Origin: Symbiodinium natans
Taxonomy: Eukaryota; Sar; Dinophyceae; Suessiales; Symbiodiniaceae
Direction: 5' to 3'
DNA: 64,000 bases
Assembly: GCA_905221605.1 (NCBI GenBank)
Contig: CAJNDS010000757.1
Coordinates: 658,887-722,886 of the forward strand
The position numbers and the translations under genes were made by a program. Positions 56,820 to 64,000 of this stretch are shown piece after piece (position 1 is the stretch's first letter; every line of letters begins with the position of its first letter). The notes under the pieces are model-generated. The model was not told the origin of the DNA. It worked only from the letters and a program-made list of their open reading frames with translations, and searched no databases.

Positions 56820-58975
56820 GAGGGAGAGACCCTAAGCCAGCCTTGTCATGGTGGTCTTTCTGCTCATGGACCAGGAGAGTCATATCTGGCGGCTTCATCT
56901 CATCCATCTCGCTTATGCCTGCCTGAGTGAGAAGGTTCTTGCTCAAGTCCATCTTACGCAAGGTGAGGACCTTGTCCCGCTTCCACTCTGCCAGAAGCGC
57001 GGCCTCCGCCACTTCATTAATCAGCGTGGATGTGTCAGCCAGCAGGTTCGATGATGGGCGCGTCTCTACCTGGAGGGCCACCCACGCCTCGAACAAAATC
57101 TTGGCGTCAGCGTCTTCAATCCAATTATCCTTGGCATTTAAAACGCCTAAACCCTTAAACCCAAAACCTACTTGAAGCAGCCGATTCGGTTTTGGATGTG
57201 CTCTTGCAGCATCCCCCCTCATGAGCCACTGCGAAACGGCACACGACTGGGATAGGATTTTGGATTCGAGGCTTGGGGCTCGGGGTTTAGGATTCCAACC
57301 CTAAACCCTAAACCCTAAACGGCCTATAGGGTTTAGGGACTGTTTAGTAGTCCCGGCAGCCATCAAGAGAAGCTCTTTCAACCGCGGCTTCTGGCGCAGG
57401 GCCTCAGCGAGAACCCGGGCTCCGGCGCCAGCAATCGCGTTCCGGCTCAGATCCAGGGTAACCCAAAGGCATGAGTTCGAGAGAGCCTCTTGCAGCTTAG
57501 GTTTAGGGTTTATAATAGGGTTTAGGGTCTAGGGTTTAAACAGCATTAGGACATTTGGGGTTCTGGTGTTTAGGAGCTCATGGGGTTTAGGCTTGAGGGG
57601 GGTTTGAGAGTGTTTCAAGGTTCGGAAACCCCACTCGAATCAATGCCGTCACCCAGGCACCTAGACCCTGAACCCGGATCGAATTCTTTAGGTCAGCAGG
57701 GCCTCGGCAATGGGCTGCATGTCTGCATCGGCAAGCCCGCACTGTTGCAGAGACACCTCGCTGTGGTCGAGACGTTCAGGGCTCATTTCAGGCGTCAGGC
57801 AAGGGGTGCTAAGACTGCCAATCAAAGATGTCCACAGGCCAAGACTTAAGTTATACCGCCCCAGGGAGCCCCACCTTCTTCAGGGACTGGATCCAGCTCA
57901 GACGCAGCACGAAGCCTTGGACGTTTAGATTGCAGTTGGACAGTTTCAGCTGCTGCAGGACCTGGAAGGACTGCAGGGAATCGGCGAGTATGTCAATCTC
58001 CGTGTCTGGCAGCCCATCCAAGTCCAACTCCCTAGCTTCGCTTGCCTTCTTCTCAAACGCATTTCGCTGCGCTGACACCAAAGGCAGAAAATCGCTTCGA
58101 TGAGTGAAGTGGACCTGGGGATTTCGGAAGGTCTCTCCGGGGCCAGGGTTTAGGGCTTCGGGCTTCGGGTTTAGGGTTTACGGTTTAGGCACCCCACGCC
58201 CTACGCCATACACATCCTTGAATCGAACTTGACTTTGGTAAACCCCCACGTCACTCTTGGCAAGTTCGCGACGGAAAGTTGCTGGTCCCCTGGGTGCGCA
58301 ACGCAGAAGTTGCTGGGTGGCCAATGAGTGTGTGCCCAAGCAGTATCCAAACATGTTGGAATTTCGCAGGCTGGACCACTGGACTTCTGCGATGCACCAT
58401 CCCCGTTTGAAATACCTGCAGGGGACTGTGAGAAACCAAGAAACAACTCAGCAAGAACAAGACTTACAGAGACGACGGCTGCCATGTCGCTCGGTGGTGT
58501 TCTCTTGTAGGAGACTTGGATCGGTCCACTGAACTCCTGGTTTCTCTGAGCGGGGTGGTTCCCGGTAGACATAGACTTGATGGCCCTGCCGGGAAGCCTT
58601 CCAGGATTGAGGAGTTAAATCTGGCACGCACACCGTGTGTGTCCATTCATGTGTATAGAGCATGTCCATGCCATTCATCGCAAGGCGGAAGGCATGCTCC
58701 TCATGCTTTCTCTTGCGCCGGAACTGATACAAGCTCACATAATCAATGAAGACACCAGGGATCATGTCTGAGTCCTTCTTCCATGCACAGTGCAGAACTT
58801 TGACGAGCTCAGCCAGCTGAAACCCATAGGGATCGGGGTGTTCCAGCGTTTCCCAAATGTGTGACAGAGACACCACGCGCTGTTGCTTTGGATTCTGCCG
58901 CATCCGCTGGGACCAAGCAACCACCTCGAGAAGGTCAAAAAATGCGGAAGGCCAATAAAGGTATGACAGACTCTG
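56820..58975 (-). CDS. Split leucine-rich-repeat gene with an N-terminal 'IDYVSLYQ' domain
   Basis: Minus-strand exons, boundaries approximate. 58,450-58,975 encodes SLSYLYWPSAFFDLLEVVAW, VVSLSHIWETLEHPDPYGFQ and PGVFIDYVSLYQFRRKRKHE; it resembles conserved dinoflagellate hypotheticals with an S-H-W-E ... I-D-Y-x-S-L-x-Q pattern (from memory). LRR-like exons follow: 57,850-58,085 (ARELDLDGLPDTEIDILADS, LQQLKLSNCNL), 57,700-57,790 (EVSLQQCGLADADMQPIAEA), 57,340-57,500 (WVTLDLSRNAIAGAGARVLA) and 56,820-57,150 (KDNWIEDADAKILFEAWVAL; LRKMDLSKNLLTQAGI). The LxLxxN pattern fits ribonuclease-inhibitor-type LRRs, hence protein binding. Between the exons lie telomere-like blocks (57,290-57,350; 57,500-57,540; 58,140-58,190). 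The ends of the gene are not determined. Confidence 0.65.
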
Positions 58976-59254
58976 AGTTTTGCTGAGCCAGATTCCTATA
59001 TATATATATATATATATGCTACCCCCCCCCAGCGACCTGCCCTTTTTAGGCCTTTTTAGCCCTTGTAAAAAAAAAAAAAAAACAACAAAGAAGGCCCAAA
59101 AGTCGCGTAGTTAATCACCGGGTAATGAAGGACAATTACTGGGACACCCACCTCACAGACCCCGATAAGCCAGCATTGGAAGAATCTACATTTTGAATCT
59201 GAAGCGGACAATGCTGTTTTTAGATGATTAGATCTGTGTTTGTCTATGCAAATT

Positions 59255-59548
59255 GTGCGTTTAAGGGGCAATTAATGTTTTGTTGAGCAACTAATTTATT
59301 TATACAATTTTGTTTGTACGAGGCAAAGTATTAATCAAATAGTGAAACATTTTTCTTGGTTCTATGCGAATTTAACTACTAAAGTAATTATTAAGCAAAG
59401 AGCCCAATTTGACTCAAGTGAATACTATTTAAAGGAGCATACTCAACCAAGATACGAAATAGACGGCAAAGTGTGCGTTTAAAGTGCAAGTAATGCTTTG
59501 TTGAGCAACTACTGTATTTATACAATTGTGTTTGTACTAGGCAAAGTA
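59255..59548 (+). repeat. Pair of 76-bp direct repeats in AT-rich DNA
   Basis: 59,255-59,330 and 59,473-59,548 both run from GTGCGTTTAA through TTGTTGAGCAACTA and TTTATACAATT to AGGCAAAGTA. About 68 of 76 bases match by eye. The 142-bp spacer has no ORF. The rest of 58,980-59,660 is AT-rich without a gene and includes a (TA)n run at about 58,998-59,017. Confidence 0.8.
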
Positions 59549-59801
59549 TGCTCTCTGAAAAGTCCACTGAAATACCTTATGTTTACATATTCATGAATCG
59601 TTTTTATTTTTGAAATAATTGACCATATATATATACAATATAAACCCTACACACCCTGCCACAGGCGACCCTACAAACACTGCCTAGGAAGGATCCAAAA
59701 AAATATTCCCTCAAAGCTGAAGCAGAAATGCACGAAGACAGAAAATGGATCGATGCAGGAGGATTCTCTCCGGTATGCGGTAGAACTGAGACGGATCCTT
59801 C

Positions 59802-60050
59802 TTAGTACCCTAGACTGTAAAGGAATGTACAATAATATAGAGCCCAACAGGGCCAATAATCTACAACAACCGAATCCAGAAAAGCCCTTGAAGCCCGTGC
59901 CTCTGCATGACTCAACAGGGCCGGTAGCCCGGAGCGCGTCCTGAGCTTCTCCGCTTCCTGTCTTCTGGGCCAGACACCCTTCGTCTCCGCTAGCTCCAGC
60001 AAAAACTCCACATTCACCAGCTTGATGTCCTGGGGGTCGTAAGTCACAGA
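59802..60050 (-). CDS. Possible last exon of the Kelch membrane protein
   Basis: A minus frame with plausible coding content (DIKLVNVEFLLELAETKGVW, RRQEAEKLRTRSGL) begins after a CCCCCAG acceptor-like site at about 60,030, just beyond the Kelch frame's stop. It would form a cytoplasmic tail. The splice join was not verified. Confidence 0.4.
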   Translation of the reverse strand, partial: SVTYDPQDIKLVNVEFLLELAETKGVWPRRQEAEKLRTRSGLPALLSHAEARASRAFLDSVVVDYWPCWALYYCTFLYSLGY

Positions 60051-60059
60051 TCAACAAAA

Positions 60060-61540
60060 CTAAGCACAGTCCAATATGAACAAACAAGCCTTTTCGGAGT
60101 GCCGGCGCCAATCTGTCATCACAATCCAAAGTAGCAGTTTTGGAATCCGAGTGTCCGCATCCAGCAGAAAGGTTGCCAGCAGCGTGGGATCCTCCAGTGA
60201 CTCCATTGGGTGCCTGCGTGCCCTGCAGCCCATGACACACACAAAGATGGAGAGCATCCAAATCGACATCATGCTGTAGGCAGCTGGGCCCACGAAGGTG
60301 TAGAGGTCGAAATTCTCGGATGTGTCAGGTCGGCCCAGCCATCGGGCCAGAACCATGCTCGCCACCGCCGGGAAGCTACATGCCAAGACGCCGGAAGCAA
60401 CCCACGTGACGAAGGCGCTGTACGTCTGGCTCCGCCCAGGTCGCGTGAATGCTCGACATCCCAGCTCCCGCAATCGAAAGCAGCTTAGCTCGAAGCGGAT
60501 GATCACAAGGAAGAAGATGGCGAAAAAGCTTACAAAGCCCAGCACAAGGCCGGCTACAAAGTGTCTCCTGTTCACCATGTCTGGCGAGTCATATGCGTTC
60601 TCCATGCGCCATGCTTGTGCAACTTCACTAAAGGACCAAAGCTCACTGAAGGTTTCACCATCTCGATTGCCACCGTGCAGCCAGATCTGGCCTTCTACAA
60701 GTGCGCCGGCATGGTGCATGAGCGGTCCTGGTTTTCGGCCAGCAACCTCGACAAACAGCCACGTCTCCTTGGCCACATCGAACTGGAAGAGATCAGAATG
60801 ATGCGGTGCGCCCTGCATGCCCTGCATGCCCTGCTGGGCGTCCCCATGCATCCACAAGACGCCGTTCTCATAGAAGGCGACATGGCTGTGACTAGCAGGT
60901 CCCGCTGGTAGCTCCTGCCAGCCATCGTGGACACTAAACGACCAGGTATCTGCAAGTATCCGTCCGTCGCTCGACCGGCCGCCATGCAACCAGATGGTGT
61001 CCGAGTTGCCGCTTGCCAGCACATGCCAACTGCGTGGTTCGGGCACGTCTCTTCCACTTGACAAATTTTCCCAGCGTGCCCTACCTAGTCCAGTCAGGTT
61101 GCCGAGCCAAAGGTCACCGAAAACAATGTCTTCCCCTGCACCGCCATACAGCCAGAAAGCACCATCCGGGTGCGGCTGCATGGTGTGAGCATAGCGGGGT
61201 GAAGGCATAGGCATAGACTCTGAGGTCACCTTCACCCACGCCCGGTCAGCCAGGCGCCAAGTGTCACCCAAGATACAGGCCTTCGTTCTGCCCCCAAAGA
61301 GGATGATCGAGGGGCCGAGGATGCCGGTGACAAAGATCATCGAGTGGTCTCGGCGTGGTATCGGTGGCTCCCTCAAGGTCCGCACCTGGCTCCACTTTGC
61401 CGCCAAGTTCTTGGGCTCATAGAGCCAGAGCTCGTTGACCTCCTCGGCATATGCTTCAGGGCCATCCCGCAACGCGGCACCCCCAAAGACCCAAAGCCTC
61501 TGCTCAGCATCCGGGACCTGCGGAAGGCCCAAGGTACCCT
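60060..61540 (-). CDS. Kelch-repeat multi-pass membrane protein, 3' part of a split gene
   Basis: The open minus frame enters after a CCGCAG acceptor near 61,525 and encodes about 490 residues. Six Kelch blades are recognisable by their GG and W spacing: LWVFGG, IILFGGR, FWLYGGAG, IWLHGGRS, LWMHGD and IWLHGGNR. After them come three membrane helices, about residues 322-345 (FVAGLVLGFVSFFAIFFLVI), 372-398 (FVTWVASGVLACSFPAVASM) and 412-436 (VGPAAYSMMSIWMLSIFVCV). Kelch propellers usually bind proteins or glycans; here the propeller would be tethered to a membrane. The 5' exon(s) and start were not found; the intron upstream (61,545-61,640) contains telomere-like CCCTAAAC. Confidence 0.8.
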
Positions 61541-61544
61541 AAAA

Positions 61545-64000
61545 ACAAGAGCTTAGGATGGTTTAGCACGTTCGTATAGTATAGGGTTCACGGGGTTCAA
61601 AACCCTAAACTCAAAACCATCCTAAACCCTATAGGCCCCACCATGGCATGGCCAAAGCGGTGGGACGGCACACAGCTTACGGTCACATAGCAGAGTGCAG
61701 AGAGTGCCGACCACAAACTGCGCCCCAGCATTTGTCCAGGCTCTAAAGTTACTAGACCTGAGCCGCTCACGCCTGCGGGAGTATTTCCATAAAGCCCGAT
61801 ATCCCCAAACCCCCAAAAAACCTCTCACATCCTGTCACCAAAACGAAGCCTCAGCTCGAATGACATCAAAGGTGTTCCAGATTGTACTGCTGTCATTGAG
61901 AAAAGTGGTATTTAGGGATTAGGGTTTGTGGTTTAGGGGATTTAGGGTTAATTAGAAAAAATTAAGCTCGTGCTGGCCCTACGGGGGCCCGCGGCGCAGC
62001 TCATGCTTTTGTCTTGCACGCAGCGCTTACTTTTTGATGAAGTATTCGTGGATGAATTGGCTTCACGCATACACGCCCACAATGATCTCATCCCATGGAA
62101 ATATCAAGGAGTTTTTCCTGGCATATCATCAACCAACTCACCGCTGACCACGCCCACCTTTCCTGTTCATTTCAATCTCTGTTGGCTTTCCACGATTCTA
62201 TTGCGGCGCAGAGCTGTGTGCTGCCAGTAGACCGAAACGGAAAAGCACGCCGAAAGCCCGTCACCATCAACACTCTCAACAATAGACGGCGACCTGCTTG
62301 CTCAACTAGCTGGGGAAAATGGTTTTTGGTTAGGGCGGCCCAGCCGAATCGCTCTAGTAAAATGAAATTGCCCGCTAAGGGTACTCGTGTATTCGTAAGA
62401 CAGGCTCAGGGTGCAGGATTATCTCCTGCAGCCACCCACATACCTTTAAGCCACACACCTCCGAGCGTTCTTAGCGAGTACGGTCAGAATACCCCAGACT
62501 GCCAACAAAGTATTGCGAAAAGGGAAGCTCGTTCTTTGCAAAATGGGATTGAAGTCGAAGAGAACAAAGCCCCAAACAGAACACACTGGTAACATGAGAG
62601 TCGATTTCACAACAGAAGCACTTAAGGAGCGAAGTAAGCTCTAAGCCCTAAACTCTAAATTTAAACCCTGAAGCCCTGAAGCCATCAAGCCCAGAGATCC
62701 AACGCGCTGTCCGCACCATCGACATGAAACCCTGCAGATGCTGATGGAAGCTCATCAAGACCAGGAACAAGATCTGGCTCTAGCTGCTGGGGGCTTCAAA
62801 TGAAGTGTGGGCCTCTCATACTTCCCATGTGCCACACGTGGCCAAAAACTTAACAAGGCCAATCACCTGGCCATGGCTTTTGCCTAAGTTCTCCACCATT
62901 TGGACCTGAAGACACTTGGGCCCACACGGCTTTACGTAGAAGCTGATTCACTCAATCATTTAGTACCCTTAAAGCCGCCCTGCACACTAGCGCAATCAAG
63001 CCGCACTGCGCACACAACCTCTCCCTCGCCCAATTCCGGGCCCGACCCCCGCCCCCTGCCGTTTCATGTTGTGCACTTTGGCCCACACGGGCCATGCACA
63101 GAAGCCGAGTCACTCAAGTCGCAACAATCCGACGCACCCAAAGTCGCACTGCGAAAAAGCTCAATCAAACCGCTGCAGGCACACAGGTTGCACCCACCCC
63201 ACCCATCATTTTGAGCCCGACCTCCACCCCCGTTTCACCTTATGGACAGAATTGTTATTCTTAAGTTTTTTTGGTGGGGGGGGGGGGGTGTCTTAAGCAA
63301 ATGGTAGCTTATAAGCTGAGGCCACTCTTTTTTCTTGCTTCTGGCCGAGATCCTGAACGGGAATCATGGTTCTGCTAGGGGAATCGAAAACATCCTCAAA
63401 CAGCCATCAAGGGTCTCTGCGCATCCAGCGGGCTGGTTTGCCCAACCCGCTGGTTTGCCCAACTCACAGACCAACCGGGTTCAGGGTTTCAACCCGAATC
63501 CCCGAAAGGGTTTACGTTGGGGTTCGGGTTCAGCGTTTCGGGTATGATGCTTTATAGAAAAAAGCTGCCGCAGCCGCACGTCCGGCCGAACCCTCAACCA
63601 TAAGAAGCGCTAATAGGCTAATGAGCCCTGACAAACCCCAATAAGCCCGAATGAACCCCAACAAGCCCCAGTATAACCTCATAAAACCTAAACCCGACAC
63701 CCTAAACCCCAAGCTAGGGCCTCGGCTTCCACCCCACTGGCACAGAAGGTTTTGGGCATAGCGGTTAGTGCTGACTCCGGGTTTAACACCTTGGGGACCA
63801 AACGAACCCTAAACGGGTGTTCATATACCTTAGTAGGATTTACCCCCCCCCTTTCACAGGGAGCTGCAAACCGATATCGTGGGGGGTCCCGCCTCTCAGC
63901 GGCTCCTACAGAGATATCGCTTCCCGAAGACTCTGAGACCCCCCTTGAAACCTTGCCTGGAACCCAGACCTCTGGCGCTCTTCGGTTTTTACGGTGTTTA
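61545..64000. other. Right end without a supported gene
   Basis: Contains small telomere-like pieces (about 61,590-61,630, 61,910-61,950, 63,660-63,710), one family-C right end (about 63,291-63,307) after a poly-G run, and CAAAGT/CACACGG repeats near 62,920-63,130. The longest frame (plus 62,095-62,592, 165 codons) has no recognisable domain. Confidence 0.5.

Overview
The window looks like nuclear DNA of a dinoflagellate, most likely a relative of Symbiodiniaceae/Suessiales (the lineage is inferred). The evidence is: many blocks of the plant/dinoflagellate-type telomeric heptamer TTTAGGG/CCCTAAA; split genes whose introns can be placed from the protein, one needing a non-canonical GA-AG boundary; a very large Ty1/copia polyprotein with accessory domains; alveolate-style cysteine-rich multi-pass membrane proteins; and a degenerate match to the dinoflagellate spliced leader. 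No rRNA, tRNA, CRISPR array or bacterial-type operon was recognised.

Layout. 1-20,698: gene-free subtelomere-like mosaic in which short telomeric blocks in both orientations, many built from one variant heptamer, alternate with unique DNA and at least three families of short inverted-repeat (MITE-like) elements. 20,699-32,728: an intact 12.0-kb Ty1/copia-type retrotransposon with identical 155-bp LTRs, a primer site matching half of an initiator Met-tRNA, one 3,701-codon ORF and a polypurine tract. 32,729-36,340: telomeric and derived repeats, including a head-to-head (TTTAGGG)n/(CCCTAAA)n junction at 35,694, a 35-bp GC hairpin and several minisatellites. About 37,400-49,830, minus strand: a multi-exon gene for a cysteine-rich, multi-pass membrane protein with GCC2/GCC3 (ephrin-receptor-like) repeats and eight copies of an 'LCWC' module. 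One of its introns holds a TAATAG microsatellite and eight copies of a short palindrome. 49,830-56,750: mostly repeats and no convincing gene. About 56,820-58,975, minus: a split leucine-rich-repeat gene. About 59,800-61,540, minus: a Kelch-repeat membrane protein. 61,545-64,000: no supported gene.

The centrepiece is the retrotransposon. Its single polyprotein reads, in order: Gag, CCCH and CCHC-like zinc fingers, two tandem retropepsin-like domains, a degenerate C5-cytosine-methyltransferase-like domain, integrase, an Fe(II)/2-oxoglutarate dioxygenase domain, reverse transcriptase, RNase H, and a roughly 480-residue C-terminal extension with a predicted membrane segment. The key residues of the standard domains are present and the LTRs are identical, so the insertion looks recent. 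A methyltransferase-like and a dioxygenase-like domain in one element suggest that it may write and remove nucleic-acid modifications. The LTR also carries telomere-like sequence, and the element sits against a long telomeric tract. The cellular genes share no evident pathway; all three are predicted membrane or interaction proteins, and their introns contain telomere-like repeats.
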